Assembly (NCBI RefSeq): GCF_003144405.1
Contig: NZ_PENW01000034.1
Span: forward strand, 235,161 to 299,160
Direction: 5' to 3'
Length of the DNA stretch: 64,000 bases
DNA from: Proteus cibi
Lineage (GTDB): Bacteria > Pseudomonadota > Gammaproteobacteria > Enterobacterales > Enterobacteriaceae
In this document: piece after piece, positions 42,594 through 52,743 of the stretch
How the letters are laid out: each line of letters starts with the position of its first letter
How positions within the stretch are numbered: the first letter of the stretch is position 1
Notes under the pieces: generated by a model
What the model was told of the DNA's origin: nothing
Databases searched by the model: none
The model's input: only the letters and a program-made list of their open reading frames with translations
Translations under genes and position numbers: made by a program

Positions 42594-43112
42594 TTAATCG
42601 AATTTACTACCCGGCTTTAAGGTACAAATATAGAGTGGTGAGTTAAGCGAACTTAATAGTAATGTTTTCTCATTTAGCTTCTGTGCATTAATAAATAATC
42701 CATCATGACTGTCTGACATTTCACGCATAAAATAGTCAAAAATAACATCTGGAGATTCATCAATTGATGATGCGCTCGCATCCCATTGGCTAACAAAATA
42801 GTGACGTTCTGTCGGTGAAACACGCTTAGTTGTGTAATCAAATTTCACATAGCGTTGTAAATACAACCATCCTGCTTTCGAAGTAGTATACCCTTCAACG
42901 ACAATGGAGCCTTTACCATTAGCACCAAATGAAAAATGAATATTACCATTTACATTTTCATCTTCCATATTCTCAAAACGCATAATGCCCTTGGTTGAGC
43001 AAACCATGACACCTTCATTTTTAATGGTTAATAATCTTGTTGCTGCATAAGTGGCGACCAAGATAAAAATCAGGGCCGATAAAAAACATAAAAGTTTCCC
43101 TGAGATTTTCAT
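42594..43112 (-). CDS. FidL-like inner-membrane protein
   Basis: 172 residues from ATG 43112, which shares a base with the preceding stop (TAATG). One N-terminal membrane helix (LLCFLSALIFILVATYAAT) and a periplasmic domain ending in SPLYICTLKPGS; the LYIC motif is what I recall as characteristic of the FidL-like family (Salmonella SPI-3 FidL). FidL is encoded next to the ToxR-like regulator MarT, and the same pairing exists here. The function of FidL is not established; a ToxS-like partner role is plausible. Confidence 0.78.
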   Translation of the reverse strand: MKISGKLLCFLSALIFILVATYAATRLLTIKNEGVMVCSTKGIMRFENMEDENVNGNIHFSFGANGKGSIVVEGYTTSKAGWLYLQRYVKFDYTTKRVSPTERHYFVSQWDASASSIDESPDVIFDYFMREMSDSHDGLFINAQKLNEKTLLLSSLNSPLYICTLKPGSKFD

Positions 43113-43972
43113 TAGTATTTCCAAGAATAATAAAAGTAATTGTCACAATAACTGAATGGGTTATCTTCGTTCTTCGCACAGTGAGCTAAAAATACGCGCC
43201 CCAATCCATTTGTTTGTAATTTATCACCATAAAAGAAAACAAATCGCTCGCCTTTCACACACTGTAAATTAAGCTTCTTTCTTACAGCATCAAAATTGCG
43301 AACATAATTATCACTGACCGCGGAATTAATCATGGCTTCATTAGAAAGTAACTCACAATCATTATGTGTTAATGGTGTCAGTGAAATTGGCTTTGATTGA
43401 TGTTGATTAAAAAAGATGATCACCGTGAGAAATACGGTACCTAATAAAAAACCAATGCTGGCTAAATACCAACAAATTTCAGGTTTCTGTGTTTTTTGAG
43501 GCGCATCTTCTTGCGTAGACACTACAGGTGTTTGAGTTTGCGTTAAAGATAAAGGTGTCGTTGTTTCAACAGCGATTTGATTTTCATCCTTAACTAAAAT
43601 AGGCGTTTCTTCATTTGTTTGAGTTGAAGGTAATAGCGTTGAATCATCAATAAGTTCAACTGAAATATCCGGATTAAACTCTAACCGCCCTTTCGCAATG
43701 GTCACAATGATATTTTCAATACCATAATGACGAAATGTTTTTCGTAATAAACTCAAATATTGGTTTAAATTACTGTTTGATGAAACTAATCCATTATCAT
43801 CCCAAACCCGTTTTAATACTTCATCACGATTAACAACGCCGGGATGCTGAATAAAATAAAAGAGTAACGCATTTGCGGTAATAGAAAGATGTGTATCAAC
43901 ACGCTCTTTTTCTAATGATATCGCGCCATCCGTTGCGTCGTAATAAATTAAGGCATTTATTTTGTATTTCAT
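43112..43972 (-). CDS. ToxR/CadC/MarT-like membrane-bound transcription regulator
   Basis: 286 residues from ATG 43972 (GAGG upstream). An N-terminal winged helix (SITANALLFYFIQHPGVVNRDEVLKRVWDDNG, then SSNSNLNQYLSLLRKTFRHYG, about 30-100) is followed by a Thr/Gln/Pro-rich linker, one membrane helix at about 167-188 (CWYLASIGFLLGTVFLTVIIFF) and an about 95-residue periplasmic domain with several Cys. Topology and the downstream FidL-like gene match the MarT-FidL pair of SPI-3. Target unknown; nearby candidates are the cut and fimbrial operons. Confidence 0.85.
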   Translation of the reverse strand: MKYKINALIYYDATDGAISLEKERVDTHLSITANALLFYFIQHPGVVNRDEVLKRVWDDNGLVSSNSNLNQYLSLLRKTFRHYGIENIIVTIAKGRLEFNPDISVELIDDSTLLPSTQTNEETPILVKDENQIAVETTTPLSLTQTQTPVVSTQEDAPQKTQKPEICWYLASIGFLLGTVFLTVIIFFNQHQSKPISLTPLTHNDCELLSNEAMINSAVSDNYVRNFDAVRKKLNLQCVKGERFVFFYGDKLQTNGLGRVFLAHCAKNEDNPFSYCDNYFYYSWKY

Positions 43973-43998
43973 TGTGCCCTCATTCATCCTGATTAAAA

Positions 43999-44586
43999 TT
44001 ACTGATTTGCTGTGTCTGCCATATAGTCAAATGTCATTTCAGATAATCGTCTAACTAATGCACTGCGCTCTTCTTGGGAAATCGTAGGGCCTTCTGTTAA
44101 TTCAGATAACCAAAGACCATCTGCGGCATAACGAATTAATGTCCCTAAATAACTATTGTCTAATTTATCGCCTTTGGCTAAATGATCTAACATCCAATCT
44201 CGCCAGCATTTACGCATAATAGGTTCGTTTGGCATGGCTAAAGACAATATCGCTAATTGACGACTTTCATCTGACTGCTTTAAATCAGAAATATAGGTTA
44301 AATAGGCGCGAGAAAAACGCCCCGCTTCAATAGGATCATTTTCCATAATAACTGCAATGCGACTATCCATAATACCTAATAGACGCTTAAAGACCGCATG
44401 CACCAATTCTAGTTTTCCGGGGAAATGATGAAGTAATCCACCTTTACTCACACCCGCTTCTTTTGCGACGGCATTTAAAGAGAGAGACGCGATCCCTTCA
44501 TTTGCTACAATAATGCTTGCCGCTTCCAATAATTGTTCTTGAACTCGGATAGGGTCTTTTTTTCTGTGATGCGCAGTTGTATTCAT
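43999..44586 (-). CDS. TetR-family transcriptional regulator
   Basis: 195 residues. An N-terminal TetR helix-turn-helix (QLLEAASIIVANEGIASLSLNAVAKEAGVSKGGLLHHFPGKLELV, about 18-62) and a helical ligand domain of unknown specificity. It is first gene of a three-gene group with the MarT-like gene (26 bp downstream). A palindromic operator lies directly upstream of the start, so it most likely represses its own operon. Confidence 0.92.
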   Translation of the reverse strand: MNTTAHHRKKDPIRVQEQLLEAASIIVANEGIASLSLNAVAKEAGVSKGGLLHHFPGKLELVHAVFKRLLGIMDSRIAVIMENDPIEAGRFSRAYLTYISDLKQSDESRQLAILSLAMPNEPIMRKCWRDWMLDHLAKGDKLDNSYLGTLIRYAADGLWLSELTEGPTISQEERSALVRRLSEMTFDYMADTANQ

Positions 44587-44596
44587 GCATGGGATG

Positions 44597-44614
44597 ATAC
44601 CGACCAGTCGGTAT
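44597..44614. promoter_or_regulatory. TetR-type operator palindrome
   Basis: ATACCGACCAGTCGGTAT is a perfect inverted repeat with 8-bp arms and a 2-bp centre, 10 bp upstream of the tetR-like start. ACCGAC/GTCGGT arms are typical of TetR/AcrR-family operators. Placement between promoter and start indicates autorepression. Confidence 0.82.
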
Positions 44615-45004
44615 GTTCCTTATTGATCAAAATCAATCCCTTTTAGACTCGTACTTATTATATGTAAATAATGCAGTTGACTTCACATTCCTATATTTAT
44701 TCAATTAAATTATTTTTAAAAAATAAAATAAACAAATAACCTTTGATTCAAATATTAAAATCACTTAAGGTAAATAAAATAACAATTGATAATAATCAAA
44801 AAACATCAATCATTAGAAATGATAATTTGTTTTTTATCAAAATAGTCATATTTCTATTTACCTCTGCATTTATGCTTTCCATTTTTGTGACATTAATATA
44901 ATTATATAAATCATCTTTGTTAATTTTATTTAAATAAAAAATCACACATCCTCTTTATGTATTAAGCACTAAGTTTTACTTTTTATCAAAAAATGAAATA
45001 TATA
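44615..45004. other. AT-rich intergenic region, nothing assigned
   Basis: This region, about 390 bp, lies between the tetR operator and the terminator of the sulfhydrylase gene. It is very AT-rich with no credible open frame or ribosome site; the promoter of the tetR operon should lie at its left end. Confidence 0.5.
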
Positions 45005-45037
45005 AAACCACCTTCTTTATATTAAAGAAGGTGGTTT
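45005..45037 (-). terminator. Terminator of the O-acetylhomoserine sulfhydrylase gene
   Basis: Perfect 15-bp stem AAACCACCTTCTTTA/TAAAGAAGGTGGTTT with a 3-nt loop, 19 bp after the gene's stop codon; flanking A/T runs make it potentially bidirectional. Confidence 0.88.
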
Positions 45038-45055
45038 ATTAACGAATAAATTTAA

Positions 45056-46330
45056 TTAAATACTGGCTTTTAATGCCTGCTCTAAATCTGCAAGAATATC
45101 GTCAATATGCTCAATACCAATTGATAAACGAATTAAATCGCGTGAAACGCCTGCACGTTCTAATTCTTCATCATTTAATTGGCGATGAGTGGTTGATGCT
45201 GGATGACATGCTAATGATTTTGCATCACCAATATTCACAAGGCGAACAATGAGTTGTAATGCATCAATAAATTTCGCCCCAGACTCTGCTCCCCCTTTAA
45301 TACCAAAAGAGAGAATGCCCGCGGGCTTACCTGACATATAACGTACTGCTAAATCATGTTCAGGGTGATTGTTTAACCCCGCATATTTAACCCATGCCAC
45401 TTGAGGATGATTTTGTAGATATTCTGCTACTTTTTGTGCATTTTCAGTGTGGCGATCCATACGTAACGCCAGCGTTTCTAACCCTTGTAGAATTAAAAAA
45501 GCATTAAATGGCGACAATGCAGCACCTGTTCCACGCAAAGGCGCAACACGACATCTTGCTATATAAGCAGCCGCACCAAAGTGCTCAACGTAATTTACTC
45601 CGTGATAAGAAACATCCGGTGTATTCAGTATTTCAAAACGATCTTTATGTTCAGCCCAAGGGAATTTACCAGAATCAACAACAATGCCACCAATCGAATT
45701 GCCGTGGCCACCAATATATTTGGTTAAAGAGTGAATAATAATATCCGCGCCATGTTCAAAAGGACGGCATAAATAAGGCGTTGCAACAGTATTATCAACA
45801 ATCAAAGGTACACCATGGCGATGAGCGACATCCGCCAATGCTTGAATATCAACAATATTTCCGCTTGGGTTTGTAATAGTTTCACAAAATACCGCTTTTG
45901 TTTTGTCGTCAATTAACGCTTCAAGAGCCGCAATATCATCATGGGGAGCAAAACGTGCTTCAATACCAATACGAGGGAAAGTGTGTGCCATTAAGTTATA
46001 AGTACCACCATACAGCTTCGCGACAGAAACAATATTGTCACCGACTTGTGCAATAGTTTGAATTGCATAAGTAATTGCTGCCATACCTGACGCTACAGCA
46101 ACTGCTGCGATCCCGCCTTCTAATGCTGCAACTCGTTTTTCTAATACATCATTGGTTGGGTTCATTATACGGGTATAGATATTACCGGGTACTTTTAAGT
46201 CAAAAAGATCGGCACCATGCTGCGTATCATCAAATGCATAAGATGTTGTTTGGTAAATAGGTACAGCAACGGCTTTTGTGGTTGGATCAGGTGAATAACC
46301 GGCGTGAACAGAAAGTGTCTCAAGTTTCAT
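45056..46330 (-). CDS. O-acetylhomoserine sulfhydrylase (PLP-dependent, MetY/CysD type)
   Basis: 424 residues, the normal size. The Cys/Met-metabolism PLP fold starts with LSVHAGYSPDPTTKAVAVPIYQTTSYAFDD, then YTRIMNPTNDVLEKRVAALEGG, and the PLP Lys in SLTKYIGGHGNSIGG. The RLSIGIEHIDDILADLEQAL end is family typical. It condenses O-acetylhomoserine with sulfide to homocysteine; related enzymes also use methanethiol. Monocistronic. An inverted repeat ACATCT-7 nt-AGATGT lies 46-64 bp upstream of the start (46376-46394), without a good match to the MetJ box. Confidence 0.93.
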   Translation of the reverse strand: MKLETLSVHAGYSPDPTTKAVAVPIYQTTSYAFDDTQHGADLFDLKVPGNIYTRIMNPTNDVLEKRVAALEGGIAAVAVASGMAAITYAIQTIAQVGDNIVSVAKLYGGTYNLMAHTFPRIGIEARFAPHDDIAALEALIDDKTKAVFCETITNPSGNIVDIQALADVAHRHGVPLIVDNTVATPYLCRPFEHGADIIIHSLTKYIGGHGNSIGGIVVDSGKFPWAEHKDRFEILNTPDVSYHGVNYVEHFGAAAYIARCRVAPLRGTGAALSPFNAFLILQGLETLALRMDRHTENAQKVAEYLQNHPQVAWVKYAGLNNHPEHDLAVRYMSGKPAGILSFGIKGGAESGAKFIDALQLIVRLVNIGDAKSLACHPASTTHRQLNDEELERAGVSRDLIRLSIGIEHIDDILADLEQALKASI

Positions 46331-46543
46331 AGCAATTCCTTTTTTGTTGCATTTGTTCTTATCGTATTACTTAACACATCTTCATTGGAGATGTTCCAAG
46401 TGTAACTTTTCAGTTTATAAGTAATATAGATAAGCCGATATTTTCCTCATCGCATAGTGAAAAAATTTCAACTTACACAAATGCCCTTTTTAAATAGAAT
46501 TTCTTGATCCAACAACCTCTATTTACGTCAATATTTAACTTAA

Positions 46544-46552
46544 CCCCCCCCC
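46544..46552. repeat. Poly-C tract (C9)
   Basis: Nine consecutive C, ten bases beyond the yddG stop codon, in an otherwise AT-rich stretch. Intergenic, so length variation would not shift a coding frame. Confidence 0.9.
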
Positions 46553-46561
46553 TATTTTAGG

Positions 46562-47476
46562 TTATTTGGTCATTTTAAGTGGTTTTATCGTTTTTTGACG
46601 AGTTGCTAACCAGCAAATTAAAGAACCCCCTGTCACCATCATTACGCCTTGCCAAAATGAGAAAGAGAGTGCCGTAGACAATAATATTGATGAGAATGCA
46701 GTAGAAATAACGGGCGTAAAATAAGAGAGTGTGGCTAATAAGGTCACATTGCCTCTGATCATACCGATTGTCCAAGCCGCATTTGCAAGCCCAATAGCGG
46801 CACCCGTTATTAATAATAGCGTGATACTTTTTGTATTAACGCTCCACTCTACGGGTGTTGAAAAAAGATATTGTCCCCACAATGCTAGTGACGTTAATAA
46901 AAAGAAAGGCACAATGCCGTTATTCCCACCAGACATAAGACGAGTTAAATTACTATAAAACGCCCATAGAATGGCTCCTGAAAACGCCAATATATAGCTT
47001 AATGGATTGCTTTGAATATTCTGCCATAAACCGTCAATTGTCAGCGGATTATCGCCACTAACAACCCAGACTAACCCACTAAATGCACATAATAATCCGG
47101 CAATCAATAAAATGGAGAATCGCTGCTTATTAAGTATTACGGCAAGTGCTAACGTAAAACTAGGCCATAAATAATTCACCATTCCCAACTCTATGGCTTG
47201 TGTTCGATCTGTTGCAAATCCCAAAGCCAAAGATAAACAGACTTCGTAAGTGACAAATAATAGCCCGCCCCAGAAAAGATAGCGTTTAGGAAAGTGTGAT
47301 AGCTTAGGTACACCTAAAATCAAAATAAGGAAGAGTGTGCCTGTGGTATAAATCAGTGCGGCACCTCCTACGGCACCAAAATACTCACTAATATTACGAA
47401 TTAAACCAACAATAGTGCTCCAAAGTAAAATGGCAACAATGCCATATAATGTCCCTTTTGATGAGCTAGATATCAT
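46562..47476 (-). CDS. yddG: YddG-like aromatic amino acid / paraquat exporter (DMT superfamily)
   Basis: 304 residues with ten predicted helices. It follows E. coli YddG closely: IVAILLWSTIVGLIRNISE, LFVTYEVCLSLALGFA, QAIELGMVNYLWPS, VWVVSGDNPLTIDG and LSFSFWQGVMMVTGGSLICWLATR all have recognisable counterparts. YddG exports aromatic amino acids and has been linked to methyl viologen efflux. Monocistronic, minus strand. A run of nine C lies just after the stop codon. Confidence 0.92.
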   Translation of the reverse strand: MISSSSKGTLYGIVAILLWSTIVGLIRNISEYFGAVGGAALIYTTGTLFLILILGVPKLSHFPKRYLFWGGLLFVTYEVCLSLALGFATDRTQAIELGMVNYLWPSFTLALAVILNKQRFSILLIAGLLCAFSGLVWVVSGDNPLTIDGLWQNIQSNPLSYILAFSGAILWAFYSNLTRLMSGGNNGIVPFFLLTSLALWGQYLFSTPVEWSVNTKSITLLLITGAAIGLANAAWTIGMIRGNVTLLATLSYFTPVISTAFSSILLSTALSFSFWQGVMMVTGGSLICWLATRQKTIKPLKMTK

Positions 47477-48350
47477 TTTGTGCCTTCAGATTTAAGATTG
47501 TGCCATTAGCGCCGATATTAAAACAGAATCAATGTAATTGCTTTAATTACTATCATGCAAAAAATGGAAAACGAATCGGAAAAAATAAAAAGAGGATCTT
47601 GAGCAATGAAACATTTTGTTACAATTTATATTAAAAATAAAATATATTGATCCACTCACCTTAGTTGTAAAAAAAGAAAGAAGAATTCTGATTTATAAAA
47701 TCATGACATCTAATTTCAAAAAAAAATGAATTAATATTATTTCTATTTTTTTATAAAAAAATAAATTTAAATTTTTTATTTCTGTAAAAAAACATTCTAT
47801 TTCGTTTTTTTTCCCCACCATACGTGTAAATTTTTGTTTCATCATGTAAATATTTTCATTATAAAATATATATTATGAAACATAATGTTATACGTATAAA
47901 CACTTTATCTATTTTAGAAAATCTTTATTTGATTATAAAAAATATGATAAATATCAGCTAGATAAATCAAAAATCAACATACATTATATAAATTTATGTA
48001 TTTTTCTATTTCTTAACATTAATTTTCACCGATAGTTAACAGATTATTCGTAGATTTTAGCTATCAAACCACTCAACAATGATCGTTTTAAACGATTTCT
48101 ATAATTTTTCTAGCCCATCTATAATTTTCGCAAATTTGACTTAAGTGCAATATGCATTTTATTCCCGTTTAATTAAGATTTGATCTATCTACTCTTATTT
48201 TAATAAGTTTATTAATCATTCTATTTACGCTTCTCAAACCTATTTTAATCACTGTTTCTTCATTTATATAGAAATGATAAGCAGAGTTAAATATAGCTTA
48301 GTTTATTAAGCTAAAAACAAAGATATATATTGAAATTATAGGAACAATGA
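47477..48350. promoter_or_regulatory. Long AT-rich control region upstream of the fimbrial operon
   Basis: The 874 bp between yddG and the fimbrial operon hold no credible gene. The region is exceptionally AT-rich with many A/T tracts (H-NS-like target, inferred). A perfect inverted repeat ATCGTTT-T-AAACGAT lies at 48082-48096, and ATTATG-AAA-CATAAT near 47870. I looked for a pair of long inverted repeats or a recombinase gene, as in the mrp switch, and saw neither. Confidence 0.5.
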
Positions 48351-48890
48351 ATGAAAAAGTTATTATTATCTGCAATTCTTACTTCAACAATGGCAGCTAT
48401 GGCTACACCTGCACTAGCAGCAACCACCACCACTGTAAATGGCGGTTCTGTTAACTTTGAAGGTTCTGTTGTTAATGCGGCTTGTGGTGTTGATAGTAGC
48501 TCATCAAACCAAACCGTTCGCTTAGGTCAATTCCGCGTTGCTGAATTCGCAGCGAAAGGGGATGAAACAGGCCGTATTCCTTTTAGTATCAAATTAAATA
48601 ATTGTGATACTACAGTATCGGCTAATGCGGCAATTACTTTCAACGGTACAGCATCAAGTGGCGATGCAAATGCGTTTGCATTACAAGGTGCGGGTGCAGC
48701 AGAAAATATTGCCTTAAAAATCACTGATTCTACTAGTGCCATTGTTGCGCCAAACCAAGCATCTACTACTCAAAAACTGATTGATGGTGAAAACCAATTA
48801 AATTACAACGCCTCCCTTATCTCGACCGAAGATGCAGTTAAGGCTGGTAGCGCAAACGTTACCACAAACTTTATGGTGACTTACTCTTAA
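48351..48890 (+). CDS. Major fimbrial subunit (type 1 / MR/P-like pilin)
   Basis: 179 residues. Signal peptide ending PALAA; the mature pilin has the Cys pair (NAACGVDSS and LNNCDTT) and NFEGSVVNAACGV, IPFSIKLNNC, NFMVTYS motifs. The N-terminal donor strand and the penultimate Tyr are normal. First gene of the chaperone-usher operon; its stop is followed by a weak TGCC/GGCA hairpin (about 48922-48935), a place where read-through is usually limited so that the major subunit exceeds the others. Confidence 0.95.
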   Translation: MKKLLLSAILTSTMAAMATPALAATTTTVNGGSVNFEGSVVNAACGVDSSSSNQTVRLGQFRVAEFAAKGDETGRIPFSIKLNNCDTTVSANAAITFNGTASSGDANAFALQGAGAAENIALKITDSTSAIVAPNQASTTQKLIDGENQLNYNASLISTEDAVKAGSANVTTNFMVTYS

Positions 48891-48988
48891 TTGTTTTATG
48901 ACTTTTGATTGATGTCTTATTGCCAAGGACGGCATATTTTTCTATCAAAAGAGTATTGCAATATCTTCATGACTTGATAATTTTTATT

Positions 48989-49672
48989 ATGAAAAAGACA
49001 CTTATTTTCCTTATTATGTTTTTATTTCCATTACTTTCTTATTCTAGTGGTGTTTCATTAGGTGCAACACGTATTGTTTATAATTCCAATATTAAACAAA
49101 CAAATCTTGTGGTAACGAATTCAGATAAAGAAAATAGTTTTTTAATCCAATCTTGGGTTTCAGATCTCGAAGGAAATAAAACAGTTGATTTTATTGTTAC
49201 ACCTCCCTTATATATTCTTGATGCCAATAAAGAAAATGCATTAAGAATTATGTATGTCGGTAAATCATTACCCAACGATAAAGAAAGTTTATTTTGGATG
49301 AATGTAAAAGTTATACCTTCATTACAAGAAGAGCTTGATAAAGAAAATACTTTGCAAATTGCGATACAAAGTCGAATTAAATTATTTTACCGCCCAAGTA
49401 TTTTACCGGCTTACAGTGAAAAATTTGCTAATGAAATTAAGTTTTCTTATCAAAATGGTGAGCTTATTGCCACTAATCCAACACCTTATTATATTACGAT
49501 GGTAAATCTAGCCGTAGCAGGTAGTCAACTTCCATCAAGCATCATGCTCAATCCTTTATCCCAATTAACATTGGGAAAAATAAATCGAAATGAAAATACA
49601 ATTTCATTCCAAACAATTAATGATTATGGCGCACAAACCCCAGTATTAAAAAAAGAAATTACTCATCAATAA
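48989..49672 (+). CDS. Periplasmic fimbrial chaperone (PapD/FimC family)
   Basis: 227 residues from ATG 48989, which begins the signal peptide (KKTLIFLIMFLFPLLSYSSG); the upstream frame to 48905 would bury it. PapD-like motifs: SLGATRIVYNSNIKQTNLVVTNSD, FLIQSWVSD, ITPP-like VTPPLYILDANKENALRIMY, and IKLFYRPSILP. It folds and delivers pilins by donor-strand complementation. The ribosome site is weak. Confidence 0.95.
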   Translation: MKKTLIFLIMFLFPLLSYSSGVSLGATRIVYNSNIKQTNLVVTNSDKENSFLIQSWVSDLEGNKTVDFIVTPPLYILDANKENALRIMYVGKSLPNDKESLFWMNVKVIPSLQEELDKENTLQIAIQSRIKLFYRPSILPAYSEKFANEIKFSYQNGELIATNPTPYYITMVNLAVAGSQLPSSIMLNPLSQLTLGKINRNENTISFQTINDYGAQTPVLKKEITHQ

Positions 49673-49705
49673 TGATATCTGCTTTTAGCTTGTTGGTTAA
49701 AAATC

Positions 49706-52225
49706 ATGGTTAATAAAAATACAGTTTGTTTTCTTTTTTCTGGGATCATCACGATTTCATTAATATTGCCATTTCCTTTATATAGTGCAAACCGATTTAA
49801 TCCTGCATTTTTATCTGACTCACCTGAAGCCATCACTGATCTAAGCTATTTTGAAGCAGGAAATCGCATTAAACCCGGTGATTACCATCTTGATATTATT
49901 TTTAATAATGAATATCTACGAAATGAAAATGTCCATTTTATTAGCAATAATAAAGAGGTGATCCCTTGCCTGAATAAAGCGCTTTTACAATCACTAAGTA
50001 TTAATACTAAATTAATTACTGACTTTGATATTAAGTCAGAAAAAGAGTGTATTGATATTTCAGATTCCATTCCTGATACCAGTGTTAATTATGATATTGA
50101 AAAACAAGCATTAAAAATTCAAGTTCCTCAAGCCGCATTAGATCTTAAAGCACGGGGTTATATTCCACCAGAAAAATGGGATAACGGAATTACCGCGGGT
50201 TTATTGAATTACAGTTTTAGTGGTGCCAATAACTGGGGAAATTCTCATAATAATAGTTATTACCTTAATCTACGTAGCGGGATCAATATTGGCGCTTGGC
50301 GATTAAGAGATTATTCCACATGGAACTCATCAAATGGAAAACATCAGTGGGAGCACATCAATACCTATCTTCAACGAAATATTGTGTCATTAAGAAGTCA
50401 GTTAAAAGTTGGCGATAGTTATACCTCATCAACATTATTCGACAGCGTTAATTTTAGAGGTATTTCTTTAGAAAGTGATGACACCATGTTGCCAGATAGT
50501 CAACGAGGATTTGCACCCGTTGTAAGAGGGATTGCAAGTGGTAATGCCAAAGTTGTTATTCGACAAAATGGCTATGTTATTTATCAGACTTTTGTCTCTC
50601 CTGGTGCATTTGAAATTCGCGATCTCTATCCTACTTCAAATAGTGGCGATTTATATGTCTCGGTTGAAGAAAACGATGGAAGTAAGCACGACTATATTGT
50701 GCCTTATTCTGCTGTGCCTATTTTACAACGAGAAGGTCAAAAACAATTTGTTATTCAAGCGGGTGAAGTGCGTCAAGATAACCAAAATAAAAAGCCACGC
50801 TTTATCCAAGGTCATCTTATTTATGGTCTGCCTTATGACAGCACCGCTTACGGTGGTGCATTAATTACCTCTGACTATCAATCTTATGCGCTCGGTGTAG
50901 GTCGGAATATGGGAACTTTAGGTGCATTCTCAACAGATATCACCTTTGCTCATAGTAAATTACCTGATAATTCGACTTCTGAAGGGTACTCCCTGCGCTT
51001 TCTCTATGCCAAATCATTAAACCAATTTGGAACAAATTTTCAATTACTAGGATATCGCTACTCCACTTCGGGTTTCTATACGCTAGATGAGACACTTAAT
51101 ACTCGAATGTCTGGCTATCTCTATGAAAATAATAAAGAAGAGCCATTACGCTATTTTAATTTATACAATAGAAAAAAAGGCAGTCTTCAAGTGAATTTAT
51201 CACAGCAACTTGGAGATTATGGTTCTGTTTTCATGACAACCAATTGGCAAAATTACTGGGAAACCAATGAAAAAAATGTTCTGTTTCAAGCTGGCTATAA
51301 CGGTAATGTAAATGGTCTCTCTTACAATATTATTTATGGTTACAACCGCATGATGAATAGCGGTCAGCGCGATCAAACGCTCTCTTTGGGTATTTCAATT
51401 CCATTACAATTATTAATGCCTTCAAGCTATCAATCCGTAAATAGCGCCTATCTCACTTATAACTATAGTCATAATGATAATGGTTATTCAGCACATAATG
51501 CCGGTGTAGCAGGCACATTATTTGAAGATAACACGCTTAATTACAGTGTTCAGCAAGGCTATAGCAATCAAGGTGGAAGTTATACGGGTAACGCGGCATT
51601 AGGTTATCAAAGTCGCTATGGCAACCTTAATGTGGGTTATAACTATAACAAAGAGGCTCAACAACTGAATTATAGCGTTGCAGGGGGAGTGTTACTTCAC
51701 AGCGAAGGTTTAACGTTAAGCCAGCCTTTAAGTTCTAATACCATTCTTGTTGATGCTCGCAAAACCGCAGACGTTCCCATCGATAATGCAACAGGGATTT
51801 ATACCGACTGGCGTGGATTTGCCGTTATTCCTTATGCAACCGCTTATCGCCAAAATAAAGTCGCACTTGATACCACTGCACTTCCTGATAATGTCGAAAT
51901 TGAACAGAATATTCAGCAAGTCATTCCAACTCAAGGCGCTGTTATCAAAGTCAATTTTGATGCTAAAACAGGATATCGCCTACTTCTAACACTGCAACAA
52001 AAAGGGCGCCCACTTCCTTTTGGTGCCATAGCATCTGATAAGCAAAATCACCTCTCCGGCATTATTGGTGATGATGGCTTACTTTATCTTTCAGGTGTAC
52101 CAAAGTCTGGCGTATTAGATATTCGTTGGGGAAATAATGCATCTGAACATTGCCAAGTTAATTATACATTACCTGAAAATCAACATGATGAACCTTTTGT
52201 AAAAATGACACAGGAGTGCCAATAA
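49706..52225 (+). CDS. Outer-membrane fimbrial usher (PapC/FimD family)
   Basis: 839 residues, normal for the family. After a signal peptide comes [34 protein letters not shown] (N-terminal chaperone-binding domain), then the 24-strand pore with GVSLESD-type [27 protein letters not shown], the plug region, and C-terminal domains with [20 protein letters not shown] and the Cys pair. Ends overlapping the next start (TAATG). Confidence 0.96.
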   Translation: MVNKNTVCFLFSGIITISLILPFPLYSANRFNPAFLSDSPEAITDLSYFEAGNRIKPGDYHLDIIFNNEYLRNENVHFISNNKEVIPCLNKALLQSLSINTKLITDFDIKSEKECIDISDSIPDTSVNYDIEKQALKIQVPQAALDLKARGYIPPEKWDNGITAGLLNYSFSGANNWGNSHNNSYYLNLRSGINIGAWRLRDYSTWNSSNGKHQWEHINTYLQRNIVSLRSQLKVGDSYTSSTLFDSVNFRGISLESDDTMLPDSQRGFAPVVRGIASGNAKVVIRQNGYVIYQTFVSPGAFEIRDLYPTSNSGDLYVSVEENDGSKHDYIVPYSAVPILQREGQKQFVIQAGEVRQDNQNKKPRFIQGHLIYGLPYDSTAYGGALITSDYQSYALGVGRNMGTLGAFSTDITFAHSKLPDNSTSEGYSLRFLYAKSLNQFGTNFQLLGYRYSTSGFYTLDETLNTRMSGYLYENNKEEPLRYFNLYNRKKGSLQVNLSQQLGDYGSVFMTTNWQNYWETNEKNVLFQAGYNGNVNGLSYNIIYGYNRMMNSGQRDQTLSLGISIPLQLLMPSSYQSVNSAYLTYNYSHNDNGYSAHNAGVAGTLFEDNTLNYSVQQGYSNQGGSYTGNAALGYQSRYGNLNVGYNYNKEAQQLNYSVAGGVLLHSEGLTLSQPLSSNTILVDARKTADVPIDNATGIYTDWRGFAVIPYATAYRQNKVALDTTALPDNVEIEQNIQQVIPTQGAVIKVNFDAKTGYRLLLTLQQKGRPLPFGAIASDKQNHLSGIIGDDGLLYLSGVPKSGVLDIRWGNNASEHCQVNYTLPENQHDEPFVKMTQECQ

Positions 52226-52743
52226 TGCATAAACTCACGCTTATTTTGGCTCTACCACTCCTTTTTATGACGAAAGGATATGCCTATGACACTTTAGTGC
52301 AAATTCATGCACGAGTGACAGGCAATACCTGTACCGTTGAGACAAACTCAGAAAATATTACAGTGAAACTTGGTGACATTGCGACGAAAGACTTCACCTC
52401 AACGGCAATGAGCCAACAACGAACACCGATTATTCCTTTTAGTATTAAATTAGTGGATTGTCAGCCTGAAGCCAGTGCAGTGAAAGTCAGTTTTAACGGA
52501 GCGGGTGATCTCTCTGACAATACATTACTGGCGATTAATAATAATGGTGCAAAAGGTGTCGCCATTTCAATTATGGATAAATCAGGAACATCAATTCCTA
52601 TCAATGATAAAAGCCAATCTTATCCCCTGTTACCTAATCAAGATAATACCCTGCAATTTTACGCTCGCTATGTCGCCACTCAGGTGCCAGTCAGTGCAGG
52701 ACAAGCCAATGCAACCACCACATTTTTATTGGAGTACCAATAA
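52225..52743 (+). CDS. Minor fimbrial subunit
   Basis: 172 residues from ATG 52225 with AGGAG nine bases upstream. Signal peptide ending KGYAYD; pilin fold with GNTCTVETNSENITVKLGDI and FSIKLVDC Cys pair and the C-terminal ATTTFLLEYQ. Placed between usher and adhesin genes, it is the likely adaptor of the tip. Both ends overlap neighbours by TAATG. Confidence 0.93.
   Translation: MHKLTLILALPLLFMTKGYAYDTLVQIHARVTGNTCTVETNSENITVKLGDIATKDFTSTAMSQQRTPIIPFSIKLVDCQPEASAVKVSFNGAGDLSDNTLLAINNNGAKGVAISIMDKSGTSIPINDKSQSYPLLPNQDNTLQFYARYVATQVPVSAGQANATTTFLLEYQ

Noticed and set aside
46331-46400. MetJ boxes upstream of the sulfhydrylase gene
   Set aside because: Only partial matches to AGACGTCT in no consistent 8-bp register.
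47477-48350. Invertible fimbrial promoter as in the mrp operon
   Set aside because: No pair of long inverted repeats and no site-specific recombinase gene seen in the window.
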